Source: Bryobacterales bacterium
Lineage (GTDB): Bacteria; Acidobacteriota; Terriglobia; Bryobacterales; Bryobacteraceae
Direction of reading: 5' to 3'
Length of the DNA stretch: 14,930 nucleotides
NCBI GenBank assembly: GCA_003139735.1
Contig: PLGA01000122.1
Span: 7,884-22,813 of the forward strand
Position numbers and translations under genes: made by a program. Each line of letters begins with the position of its first letter. Position 1 is the first letter of the stretch. Below the pieces are notes generated by a model. That model was given only the letters and a program-made list of their open reading frames with translations. It had not been told where the DNA came from and did no database searches. Positions 5,226 to 13,789 of the stretch are shown here, piece by piece.

Positions 5226-8200
5226 TCTGACGGAGCAGGCGATCACGGACACGCCGCTTCTGCTGTTCGATTGCACGCTGGCGAACGGGCATACGGAAAG
5301 CTGGTGTACGCACGGAATCACCGTGAATGGCAAGGCGTATGCGGCGCGGGTGCTGGAACACAGCGCGTTCGAGATGCAGCCGGCCTCGGCGCAGGGGGTG
5401 GACGGGCTATCGCAGATCTCGATCGTGCTGGCGAACGCGGATTCGTATTTTTCGGAGCTTGAGCAGTCCATCGGTTTCAAGGGCGCGCGGCTGACGGTGA
5501 GTTTTCTGATTTACAATCTGCCGAATCAGACGGCGGCGAGCGCCACGGCGGCGCTGTTCCAGGGAATCTGCAATCCGCCGGACGAGATTCTGGAGGCGAC
5601 GCTCCGGCTGACGGCGATCAACCGGATGAGCTTGCAGAGGGTGCTGCTGCCGCAGGTGCGGATTCAGCGGACGTGCCCGTGGGATTTTCCGGCGACCGCG
5701 GAACAGCGCACGGAAGCGGTCAACGGAGGAAGCAACGGGCAATATTCGCTGTACTACCGCTGCGGATACTCGGCGGACATTGCGGGCGGCGCGGGAAACC
5801 TCGACGGCGGCGTTCCGTACACAAGCTGCGGATACACGCGGAGCGACTGCCAGGCGCGGGGGATGTGGGGGAATTTCGGCGGCCTCGAATTCGTGCCGGC
5901 GTCCATCCTGGTGCGGCCCGCGGGGGGAAACGTGCAGGCTTCGGCGATCAGCCTGAACACGGCGCTGTACAACGATTTCGTGCCGATGGTGTACGGGACG
6001 GCGTGGTACGCGCCCCCCATCGTGTTTGCGCGCAACGACGGCAATCTGACGAGGATGCAAGTCCTGTTGGGGATCGGCGAGATGCAGGCGCCGCTGATCG
6101 TCCTGGTCGACGAGTTGCAGATTCCGCTGGGCATCCCCGGCGCCAACATGACGGCTACCGGGTGGTACAACGTCCAAAGCCTCGGACAGCGCACGGGGCA
6201 GTTCGACGCCAACTTTCCGGGCGGCGATCCTTACGGAAGCATGGCGTACCTCTCAGTGGTGGTTCCAAACCAGATCAACAATGGGACGACGCTGCCCAGA
6301 ATCAAGGTGCTGGCGCAAGGGCTGACGATTCCCATTTACGACGCGACAGGCGCGCAGACAGGCGCGCAATTCAGCAACAACCCGGCGTGGATTCTGCTGG
6401 ACATATTGCGGCGACTGGGCTGGAGCGCGGCGGAGATCGACATGCCAAGCTTCGCGGCGGCGGCGGCGGACTGCGACCAGCAGATCGACGCGCTGGACAT
6501 CTACGGCAATGCGATTTCGCTCGGCCTGTTCCAGTGCAACATGGCGCTGAAGACCAGGAAGAGCGCCGGCGACGTGGCGCGCGGGGTGCGGATCACGGCG
6601 CGGCTGTTGTTGACCTACAGTAGCACCGGACTGCTGCAGCTTCGCGTGGAGGATGCCATCGCCAACGAGCAGCCCACAAAGCCCGCGTGGTCTAACAGCA
6701 CGGAGCCCCTCAACGGCGGCTGGCCGAATTACGAGTTTGGAGACGGCAGCACGGGCGTTACCGGAATCCTGCGGCTGCCGAGCGGAGCGCCGAGCGTGCG
6801 GGTTTATTCGCGCAGCATGGCGGACACCCCGAACAGTCTCAGCGTGGAGTTCCAGGACTCGCTGAACGACTACCAGCAAGACAGCTACACGGTGGCCGAT
6901 GCTAACGATGTGACGCTCTGCGGGCAAGAGATTACGGCGAGCCTGAACGCGATAGGGCTTCCGAATAACGACCAGGCGGGGCGCATCCTGCAACTGAACC
7001 TGAACAAATCGGTGCTGGGCAACACGTACATCGAATTCCAGACGAGCGTGAAATCGTTCGGGGTGCGGCCGGGCGACATCATCACAATCACGTACCTCAA
7101 AGAAGGGTTCACGCGGCAGCCGTTCCGTATTTTGAAAATCGCTCCTGGGATCAATCACCGCGTGACGACGATCACGGCGCAGATTCACGACGACGCCTGG
7201 TACGCCGACAGCAACGGGCAGCCCACTTCGGCGACGGGAGGGCGGCGGCAGAGCGACGCGAGCACGGGCGTGCCGCGGCCGCTGATCGGCACCGTAGTGG
7301 ACGCCAATGGGAATCTTGAGTTCGGGGTGACGGAGGCCGACGATATCAGCAGCGACGGCTCGGTCCAGGTCACCGTCACGGTGAGTTACGTTCCGCCCGC
7401 CACGAGCGCGGAGGCGGGTCCGGGCATCCCCTTTGTGAGCCTGTCGGCGGCAGTGGCGCCCGGTGGAACGCTGGCGAGCGGCCAGGTTCTGTACTACGCG
7501 ATCTCGGCGCTCGATTCGGCGGGAAATGAAAGCGGGCTATCGTTCCTGGTGACGGCCGGGATTGCCAGCAGTGGAAGCGCGGTTACGCTGACGGGGCTGA
7601 GCTTCGATCCGAATACGGCGGCTTTCAACGTCTATCGCGGCCTTTCTCCGGCGGAACTGTACCGGATTGCGAGCGGCCAGGCCAACGCGGCCCAATTTAC
7701 CGACCCGGGACTTCCGCCGCTGCCCATCGCGCCGCCGGACCCGAATTTCGATCATGCGAATTTCTACTGGCGCATGGAACTGCTGCCGGAGACGGCGGCG
7801 ACCCTGTACTCGGCCAACACGGTGGGCAACGGAACGCTCAACATGATGGCCAATGCGTATAGCGGCATGACGGCGCGGATCACGCGGGGGACCGGGGCGG
7901 GACAGGAAGCGACGATCGGGTCAAACACGGCGACCACGCTGACGGTATTGCCGGGGTGGGTGGTGGAGCCGGACGCCACCAGCTATTTCGTGGCGGCGGT
8001 GAGCGGCTGGAACCCCGGCGCGACGACCACCAGCGCGACGGCGCAATTCGCGATTCCGAACTGGTCGGGCGAGGTGGCGCAGATTACCGGGCGCGCGGCG
8101 AACGTCAACAACGTGGAATGCGACCCGGGGATTTCGACGGTCACGCGCTGGCAGATTGGCGGGTTGGGGGACGCCGGCATTCCGCCGCAGCCGCTCTTCG

Positions 8201-9069
8201 GGCTGGGGAACGGGGCGCAGGGCGGGACCGTGGCGTTGAGCGGCGTGGCATTCCACAACCTGACGAACACGCGGTCGATATCCTCGGCCACGCTGACGAT
8301 GTACTACTGGAACGAGCTGCTGGGCACGCCGGGAATCACGCTGGCGAACGCGGTGGGAGCGGCGGACAGCACGATCAACCTAAGCCAGCCGGGGCCGGGG
8401 CAGCCGGGCGCCTATCTGCAGATCGACGGCGAAGTCATGTGCGTGACAGCCACGCTCAACAGCGGAGCCACTTACCAGGTGACGCGAGGATGCGATGGAA
8501 GCACAGCCACCGCGCACACGGCGGGGCCGGAGCCGCTTTACCATCTGGCAAGCACGAGCGCGATCGCGTCGTTTCCACCCGAGTTCTTCGGGAGCCCCTA
8601 CAGCGGGAGTTGGACCTTCCCGGTGATCCTGCCGGATGTGCGGGTGGCAAGCGCCGAGCTGATTGTGACTAACAACAAAGGAAACAGCCCGACGGGCAGC
8701 ATTGCGCTGACCCAGACCACCGATTTAGGACTGCGAACGACCTCCGGCGGACAATACACGATTCAGGTGGATGGCTTTCTGGCGGTAGACCAATACGCGG
8801 CTCCAGCCCTGGTGATGGATGCCTCGCACGCGGTTCGCGAGATTTACGCGGTGCTGGGCACGGCGGCGGATGCGGCGGTGCAACTGCAGTTGAACGTCAA
8901 CGGGAACCTATACTGCCCGCTGACTTTCGCGGCCTCGGCTTCGGTGTCCAATAGCGTGGCGGGCAATACGCTCGCGCCGCTGGCGGCCGGCTCGCAGGTG
9001 ACTCTGGCGATACTCTCGGTGGGGCAAACGTATCCGGGCGCCGATTTGACGGTATTGATTCGGATGTGA
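5209..9069 (+). CDS. Tail hub: fused gpL-like (Fe-S cysteines) and gpJ-like protein (1286 aa)
   Basis: The start at 5209 overlaps the previous gene by 17 bp. Residues 1-230 resemble lambda gpL / DUF2163-type hub proteins: a beta-rich start, then four cysteines C156, C185, C207 and C214 and the motif CQARGMWGNFGGLEFVP (214-230). The C-x6-C pair followed by F-G-G is the pattern of the gpL iron-sulfur site. Residues about 255-480 resemble the gpJ N-terminus, with VPMVYGTAWY, NPAWILLDILRRLGW (391-405) and AAADCDQQIDALDIYGNA. Residues about 500-670 contain further hub-like strands (FGVRPGDIITITY). Residues about 735-835 are an FnIII-like module (FNVYRGLSPAELYR), and the C-terminal third holds several small beta modules. 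Lambda makes gpL and gpJ as separate proteins; here they appear to be one chain. Confidence 0.65.
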   Translation: MSTIYSLTEQAITDTPLLLFDCTLANGHTESWCTHGITVNGKAYAARVLEHSAFEMQPASAQGVDGLSQISIVLANADSYFSELEQSIGFKGARLTVSFLIYNLPNQTAASATAALFQGICNPPDEILEATLRLTAINRMSLQRVLLPQVRIQRTCPWDFPATAEQRTEAVNGGSNGQYSLYYRCGYSADIAGGAGNLDGGVPYTSCGYTRSDCQARGMWGNFGGLEFVPASILVRPAGGNVQASAISLNTALYNDFVPMVYGTAWYAPPIVFARNDGNLTRMQVLLGIGEMQAPLIVLVDELQIPLGIPGANMTATGWYNVQSLGQRTGQFDANFPGGDPYGSMAYLSVVVPNQINNGTTLPRIKVLAQGLTIPIYDATGAQTGAQFSNNPAWILLDILRRLGWSAAEIDMPSFAAAAADCDQQIDALDIYGNAISLGLFQCNMALKTRKSAGDVARGVRITARLLLTYSSTGLLQLRVEDAIANEQPTKPAWSNSTEPLNGGWPNYEFGDGSTGVTGILRLPSGAPSVRVYSRSMADTPNSLSVEFQDSLNDYQQDSYTVADANDVTLCGQEITASLNAIGLPNNDQAGRILQLNLNKSVLGNTYIEFQTSVKSFGVRPGDIITITYLKEGFTRQPFRILKIAPGINHRVTTITAQIHDDAWYADSNGQPTSATGGRRQSDASTGVPRPLIGTVVDANGNLEFGVTEADDISSDGSVQVTVTVSYVPPATSAEAGPGIPFVSLSAAVAPGGTLASGQVLYYAISALDSAGNESGLSFLVTAGIASSGSAVTLTGLSFDPNTAAFNVYRGLSPAELYRIASGQANAAQFTDPGLPPLPIAPPDPNFDHANFYWRMELLPETAATLYSANTVGNGTLNMMANAYSGMTARITRGTGAGQEATIGSNTATTLTVLPGWVVEPDATSYFVAAVSGWNPGATTTSATAQFAIPNWSGEVAQITGRAANVNNVECDPGISTVTRWQIGGLGDAGIPPQPLFGLGNGAQGGTVALSGVAFHNLTNTRSISSATLTMYYWNELLGTPGITLANAVGAADSTINLSQPGPGQPGAYLQIDGEVMCVTATLNSGATYQVTRGCDGSTATAHTAGPEPLYHLASTSAIASFPPEFFGSPYSGSWTFPVILPDVRVASAELIVTNNKGNSPTGSIALTQTTDLGLRTTSGGQYTIQVDGFLAVDQYAAPALVMDASHAVREIYAVLGTAADAAVQLQLNVNGNLYCPLTFAASASVSNSVAGNTLAPLAAGSQVTLAILSVGQTYPGADLTVLIRM

Positions 9070-9076
9070 AATCGAC

Positions 9077-11860
9077 ATGGCGGAACAACTCACCAAGCTG
9101 CGGCCCGACCGGGACCTGCAATGCTACTTCTATCAACCGAGCGCGGTGGCGGCGTTGAGCGCGACCAGCCCGACAGGGTTCACGGTATCGGGATCGTTTC
9201 GCCAGCAGCTCGATTGGGCGGTGGTCGAGTGGTGTCGCGACAACGTCTTCGAACATCCGGCGCTGCGCTGCCTGCCGGACGGCGACCTGAGCGGCCTCCA
9301 GCTCTCCTGGGACGAGGAACGCCAGGATTGCATGGCGATGGACTGCACGCTGTGGCCGACAGTAGACTGGCCGTACCTGCGGATCTGGGCGACGGGAACG
9401 GACGGCGTCGAGCGGGAGTACAAGGTTCCGCTGGCGGCGAACGCGACGCCCGCGGCGGGGAGCCTGGCAGCGACGCCGGCGCAGGCAGTTTTCGAGCTCA
9501 CGGGCGCGGTGACGGCCAACGATTACGTGGAGCTGGCCTGGGCGGCGGCGGACGGCGTGGATCCATCGAGCCAGCACGCGACGCACATGATGTACTACAA
9601 CGACACGCTGGAAGGCGTGGCCACGCTACTGGCGAACGCGATCTCCGCGAACACCGCCGCGACGGGCATGACGGCTTCGGCGCTGGGAGCGCAGATTACG
9701 CTGCAGTACGGGGCCGCGGCGGGCGCCAACGGAAACCGGGTGGGGGTTTACGGCAATGTGAGCGGCGCGCGGACCGAAATCTGGCAGCCGGCGTCGCAGA
9801 CCATGAGCGGAGGAGCGTCGCCGGCGCTGTGGCATGTCGCGCTCAATTTCAGCAATCTGCAAGGATTCGTGGCGCCGGCTTTCACCACGCTGGTCCAGGT
9901 ACCGACAAACTCGGTGCGGAGGATGCGGTGGACGTGGGCGCCCGATCAATTGCCGGGCAACTTCGTACGGACCGAATTTCAGGTGACGGTCTCAAACTGG
10001 ACGGTGGCAGGAACAAATCTGACGTACCAGGTGGCGGGCCCGGGAAGCTGGCGCGCCGAAGACGCTTCGAACCTGGTAGTCTATTCGGGCGCATGGGACG
10101 CGCCGGCGATCGGCAACTATTCGGGCGGCTCGATTCGAACCACGGAGACGCCGGGGTCGTCCGTCTCGTGCACCTACACGGCGGCGGGGAACCACGCGCT
10201 GTACGTGGGGACGCGCATGTTCAACAGCGGCCTGGCGGCCGGCGCGCCGATTTCCATTACCATCGACGGCGCGACCAGCACGGCGAATCTGGCGTTCGCC
10301 GGCGAGGAGGATTTCCTAGTCCGGATCATGGTGGCCGAGCTCGCCGCGGGGCGGCACACCGTGACGGCAAAGCAGACCGGGAGCGGAGTCTTCTATTTCG
10401 ACTTTTTCGAGATCGCTCACCCGACAGCGAACCTGCCCACGATCGCCAGCACTCCGGACACGACGCTGGCGACCGACTGGGACACGTATCACTCCATCTG
10501 CCTTGCGCCGGAGCGGACCGCGTGGCTGATCGACACGCTCGGCTTCAAGGGGCGGGCGAACCATTATGCCGGCGCGATGTGGTTTAACGAACTGACGTGT
10601 CCAGGACAGCAGTACGCTTCGGCTACCGTGACGCTAGCGGGCACGCCGGATTTCGGCCTATACACGACGGTCAACATCGGTGGAACGCTGTTTAAGCACA
10701 TGAGCTTCATTGCGGACACGGCGGCGAGCGTGGCCAACGCGCTGGCGCTCGCGATCAACGCAGGCGCCACGGCGGTGTGGGCGAACGTAGCTGGCCTGAC
10801 GCTGACCATCCGGTCGCGCGCCATGGGGACGGCCGGAAACGGGATGAGCGTCGCCGCGGACACGGGCGGCAGCCAGAACCTTACCGCGGCGGCGAGCGGG
10901 CCGCTGGGCGGAGGCGTGGACGGCGACCTCTCGACGATGGCGTGGGCGGGGGGCTGGCGCACCGATCTGACTGCGGCGCCGCGCATCAACCGGGCTGCGC
11001 GCGACTGGCACTCCAGCTACTTCGCCGCCCTCAAGGGGTACGGCATCGACGTGGCGGCGGCGTTTTCCATGGAGCTTCAGGACGGCGACCCGCAACCGGC
11101 GACGGGGATTGCGCAGCGCTATCCCGACGGCGCGGCGGCGCTGCTCAATACGCCATCCCTTCAAACCAACTTTTCGCCGGCCAGCACGGCGTTCTGGCAG
11201 CAGGCCTACCTGGACATGGCAAACCTCATGAGCGCGGCGGGGCTGGTTCCGTACCTGCAATTCGGGGAAGTCCAGTGGTGGTACAACGCGTCGCCGGCGG
11301 GCATGCCGTTCTATGACGCTTACACGCAGAGCGCGTTTCAGACGGCATTCGGACGGCCGATGGGGATCATTCCCAGCCAGAATGCGCAGCCGGCGGACTT
11401 CCCGGATGAATGTGCCTTCCTGCCCACGCTGATCGGGGCATTCACCAATGCGATCGTGGCTTTCGTGCGGGCCGCGCATCCCAACGCCCGCTTCGAAACG
11501 CTGTACCCCGTGGACACGAACGACACGCCGTTGAATAAGATCGTCAACTATCCAACCGCGTCGTGGACCGCCGCGGCGCTGACCTGCCTGAAGACCGAGA
11601 ACTTCACTTTCACAGGCGACCGCGATCTGGACGAGGTGCGCGGCTCGATTGCATTGCCTGGGCAGCTTGGGTTCCCGCCGGCGCAGAGCAGCCACCTGGT
11701 GGGAATCAGCGATTACACGACGCCGTGGCTGAAAGAGAGAGGCTTGGCGCTGGCGAGCGGGGTGGAGTCGGTGGTATTGTTCGCACTCGACCAGTTCTGT
11801 TTGATTGGGTACCCAGCGCCGTTGAACAGGAGCTCGAGGCGGTCGGGAAAGATGGGGTAA
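9077..11860 (+). CDS. Tail fibre/receptor-binding protein with TIM-barrel-like C-terminus (927 aa)
   Basis: The gene starts 7 bp after the hub gene. By eye the order is: an N-terminal attachment region (1-120), an adhesion-type module (about 136-247), a beta region (255-315), a jelly-roll carbohydrate-binding-like domain (about 317-447, GNYSGGSIRTTETPG and HALYVGTRM), a second copy of the adhesion-type module (about 515-616, TAASVANALALAIN and GTAGNG) and a TIM-barrel-like region (about 640-905). In the barrel, LQFGEVQWWY places E731 like a clan-A glycosidase acid/base, and RFETLYPVDTN places E808 as a possible nucleophile. I infer a receptor-binding or surface-glycan-degrading tail protein. 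The short basic end (RSSRRSGKMG) is odd but may be natural. No exact glycosidase family can be named. Confidence 0.55.
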   Translation: MAEQLTKLRPDRDLQCYFYQPSAVAALSATSPTGFTVSGSFRQQLDWAVVEWCRDNVFEHPALRCLPDGDLSGLQLSWDEERQDCMAMDCTLWPTVDWPYLRIWATGTDGVEREYKVPLAANATPAAGSLAATPAQAVFELTGAVTANDYVELAWAAADGVDPSSQHATHMMYYNDTLEGVATLLANAISANTAATGMTASALGAQITLQYGAAAGANGNRVGVYGNVSGARTEIWQPASQTMSGGASPALWHVALNFSNLQGFVAPAFTTLVQVPTNSVRRMRWTWAPDQLPGNFVRTEFQVTVSNWTVAGTNLTYQVAGPGSWRAEDASNLVVYSGAWDAPAIGNYSGGSIRTTETPGSSVSCTYTAAGNHALYVGTRMFNSGLAAGAPISITIDGATSTANLAFAGEEDFLVRIMVAELAAGRHTVTAKQTGSGVFYFDFFEIAHPTANLPTIASTPDTTLATDWDTYHSICLAPERTAWLIDTLGFKGRANHYAGAMWFNELTCPGQQYASATVTLAGTPDFGLYTTVNIGGTLFKHMSFIADTAASVANALALAINAGATAVWANVAGLTLTIRSRAMGTAGNGMSVAADTGGSQNLTAAASGPLGGGVDGDLSTMAWAGGWRTDLTAAPRINRAARDWHSSYFAALKGYGIDVAAAFSMELQDGDPQPATGIAQRYPDGAAALLNTPSLQTNFSPASTAFWQQAYLDMANLMSAAGLVPYLQFGEVQWWYNASPAGMPFYDAYTQSAFQTAFGRPMGIIPSQNAQPADFPDECAFLPTLIGAFTNAIVAFVRAAHPNARFETLYPVDTNDTPLNKIVNYPTASWTAAALTCLKTENFTFTGDRDLDEVRGSIALPGQLGFPPAQSSHLVGISDYTTPWLKERGLALASGVESVVLFALDQFCLIGYPAPLNRSSRRSGKMG

Positions 11861-11893
11861 GGGGATGCCAACGCGCCACTTTAGGATAAACCG

Positions 11894-12061
11894 ATGAACG
11901 GGTTCACAACGCGGACAGTGGGTAGTGCGCTAATTGTGTGCGCCTCTGGTTTTTGGGGTAGCGCCCAAAAGGGTGGGGTGCTGGAGGCGCTTCGCCCTTT
12001 ATTCTCCTCCATCGGTAACAGCGGACCATTACATCTGTTTTTGGCTGCTGACGGGTGGTAG
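11894..12061 (+). CDS. Possible small secreted protein (55 aa)
   Basis: ATG 11894 has AGGA at 11883-11886, a reasonable ribosome site. The frame runs 55 codons to TAG. The product begins with a signal-peptide-like segment: a charged start (MNGFTTRT), a hydrophobic core (VGSALIVCASGFW) and a small-residue GSAQ site where cleavage could occur. The rest (GGVLEALRPLFSSI, PLHLFLAADGW) is mixed. Small secreted proteins often lie beside phage lysis genes, but I recognise no family. Codon use is unremarkable and a chance ORF of this length is quite possible. Confidence 0.3.
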   Translation: MNGFTTRTVGSALIVCASGFWGSAQKGGVLEALRPLFSSIGNSGPLHLFLAADGW

Positions 12062-12107
12062 GCTTTGGGCATGGATCAGCGTAGCATGTACGGGTACCTA
12101 TAACGCA

Positions 12108-12138
12108 TAGACACGAATCGCCAATTTGGAGCTATACT
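12108..12138 (+). promoter_or_regulatory. Candidate sigma70-type promoter for the cargo operon
   Basis: TAGACA (12108-12113, 5 of 6 to the -35 consensus) is followed after 19 bp by TATACT (12133-12138, 5 of 6 to the -10 consensus). Transcription would begin about 45 bp before the ATG at 12191. The spacer is longer than ideal. Independent transcription fits the different base composition of the downstream genes. Confidence 0.35.
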
Positions 12139-12190
12139 ACGGCTGAAAGAGGCAAACTGTCGAGTCGGAGGCAGCGCGAGTCCAAGCTCC

Positions 12191-12520
12191 ATGGCGCTCA
12201 CGATCATAATCGCTGCCGCTGCTGGCGCATTCGCTACTGTCCTGCTGGGTCTGGCCAGACAGATGCCTACGACCGCCGCTAGGCTCAAAGGGATGTTTCC
12301 CGAGAGGAGCCCTGTGTGGTACGAGAGGGTTGACTTCTTGCTTGTGTGGATTTTCGGAACGGCGGCTGCGTGTTTCATCTACGGTCCGGAAAACCCCACG
12401 CAAGGCTTCGTCGCTGGGTTGGGCTTCGTATCGACTATTAGGCTAACCTTTGGTGAGTTTGAGGGCGGACAATCGCGGGCAATCAAGAAGCTACCGCGTG
12501 GAGGCAGGGTGACCAAATGA
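12191..12520 (+). CDS. Small membrane protein with holin-like features (109 aa)
   Basis: ATG 12191 is the only good start in frame. A GGAGG at 12167-12171 is about 20 nt upstream, which is too far to be ideal. The protein has a hydrophobic N-terminal segment (residues 3-22, TIIIAAAAGAFATVLLGL), a second transmembrane segment (47-64, VDFLLVWIFGTAAACFIYG), a third less hydrophobic stretch (70-84) and a basic tail (RAIKKLPRGGRVTK). Size, two or three membrane spans and a charged C-terminus recall holins, but no endolysin lies nearby. Its stop overlaps the start of the TPR gene by 4 bp, so the two probably act together. It could instead be a membrane partner of the TPR protein. Confidence 0.5.
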   Translation: MALTIIIAAAAGAFATVLLGLARQMPTTAARLKGMFPERSPVWYERVDFLLVWIFGTAAACFIYGPENPTQGFVAGLGFVSTIRLTFGEFEGGQSRAIKKLPRGGRVTK

Positions 12521-13572
12521 CGGCAAACAGTATTATCGCGGTCCAATTCATTACCGCGGCAACAGCGGTTTTATTGGGAATTGTATACGCAACTGTGATC
12601 GGCTCAATCCGAGCCAGATGGCTTGTGCGGTGGTTAGCACTGCCAGTGATCATGTTATTGGTTTGCTCTCTGGTATGGGGAAAGTACTACGTTCACAAAG
12701 AAGCATCGATCAGCATCAAAGAAATCCAAGCTGATCCTGCCCGCGCTATAGAGTCGCTATCCCAGGCCATTGCGATTGATCCGGCTTCATCCTCAGCCTT
12801 GCTTAAACGTGGAATCGCGTATCGGAAACTCGGTGATCCGCAACACGCTTACTCTGATTTGCATAAAGCCCTCGACCGGTCCCCACGGAACCTTCTAGCC
12901 CGTGTGGAGCTATCCAAGGCCACATTGGATATCGGCAACGCTAAGGAAGCACTCGTTATCTTGAACCCGGTGATAGAGGAGCAGGCGGACAACTTTGACG
13001 TGCTAGTTGCATACGGATTGGCCAATGTCGGAATGGATAATGACAACGCCGCAATTGACTACTTCAATTCTGCACTGGCCGTGGCTAAAGACAATGATCA
13101 ACGGTTCATAGCACAAATGGATCTCGCCGTACCACTGTCCCGTGTCCGCCGCTACGACGATTCTATCAAGCACTTGGAGGCTGCACTGGCGATCCGCCCG
13201 AATGACGCTCAGGCTATTTGGGAGATGGCCCACGCCTACGGAGAAAAGGGATACTTCTTCCACGATCAATCGTTTCATGCGAAGGCCCTAGAATTAGCCA
13301 CAAAAGCATTGGCCATCGAACCCAATAGTGTGGGGGCTCGGATGGTCAAGCTGGACGCGCTATTCTATTTAGGAGAAAGGAGCCAAGCGCTTCTGGATCT
13401 GTCCACCTTGATCAGAGACAATCCAAATGAGCCAACGCTGCTTTTACAGCGGTCTAGAATGTATGCGGATCAGGGTATGTATGACTTGGCAAGTCGAGAT
13501 CTGGAGGCAGCGCGTCGGATAATGCCAACCTATGCGTTCGACGCCAAAAACCTTGGTCTGTTGCAGCCTTAG
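12517..13572 (+). CDS. Membrane-anchored TPR-repeat protein (351 aa)
   Basis: ATG 12517 overlaps the preceding stop by 4 bp (ATGA), with AGGGTG at 12506-12511 as ribosome site. The N-terminus has two transmembrane segments (about 6-27 and 39-56). Residues 73-336 are an array of about seven tetratricopeptide repeats, seen in motifs such as ALLKRGIAYRKLGDPQHAYS, ALAIRPNDAQAIWEMAHAYG and KALAIEPNSVGAR. TPR arrays bind partner proteins; none of these repeats shows a catalytic motif. Two 60-base lines of the gene counted by hand are 45% and 48% GC, well below the tail genes. It is therefore probably horizontally acquired cargo. A role in superinfection exclusion, defence or host envelope modification is speculation. 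Confidence 0.7.
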   Translation: MTANSIIAVQFITAATAVLLGIVYATVIGSIRARWLVRWLALPVIMLLVCSLVWGKYYVHKEASISIKEIQADPARAIESLSQAIAIDPASSSALLKRGIAYRKLGDPQHAYSDLHKALDRSPRNLLARVELSKATLDIGNAKEALVILNPVIEEQADNFDVLVAYGLANVGMDNDNAAIDYFNSALAVAKDNDQRFIAQMDLAVPLSRVRRYDDSIKHLEAALAIRPNDAQAIWEMAHAYGEKGYFFHDQSFHAKALELATKALAIEPNSVGARMVKLDALFYLGERSQALLDLSTLIRDNPNEPTLLLQRSRMYADQGMYDLASRDLEAARRIMPTYAFDAKNLGLLQP

Positions 13573-13665
13573 CGATACCCAATGGATGCGCGCGTGACCT
13601 TGGGCCACCCGTTCACTCAGTTGTCCCTCCGGTATCATGGTGATGCCCGCTTCCATGGCCGGACT

Positions 13666-13776
13666 TCACGCAGCCTCCAGCAGTTCCCGCATGGTCCACA
13701 TGCTGCCTGTGATGCCAGCGGCCATCGCGGGCGTCATGCGGAGGGCCTGATGCCGGCGAACGAAGTTATACCGATC
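13666..13776 (-). pseudogene. Transposase C-terminal relic (36 codons)
   Basis: Read on the - strand, 13776 to 13666 encodes a fragment containing RYNFVRRHQALRMTPAMAAG and ending in RELLEAA followed by TGA. The pattern YNF-x2-R-x-H-x2-L-R-x-TPAMAAGI-T is one I know from the C-termini of DDE-type transposases common in soil bacteria. The frame is broken by a TAG immediately upstream (13777-13779), so only the tail of the gene survives. It is probably the debris of an insertion sequence at the phage/host boundary. The exact IS family cannot be named from this piece. Confidence 0.6.
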
Positions 13777-13789
13777 CTATCCTTACCAT

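Larger units (their letters stand above)
11861..12190. other. Gap between tail genes and cargo operon
   Basis: This 330-bp gap ends the tightly packed tail operon. It contains a possible 55-codon small ORF (11894-12061), an imperfect stem with arms 11968-11975 and 11993-12000 (AAAGGGTG with CGCCCTTT), and a longer-range GCGCCTC/GAGGCGC pair. The stem is not followed by a clear T tract, so it is a poor intrinsic terminator. A sigma70-like promoter candidate precedes the next gene. I see no RNA gene. Confidence 0.5.

Noticed and set aside
12099..12104. TATAAC as the -10 box of a second promoter
   Set aside because: No acceptable -35 element lies 16-19 bp upstream, and the TAGACA/TATACT pair just downstream fits better.
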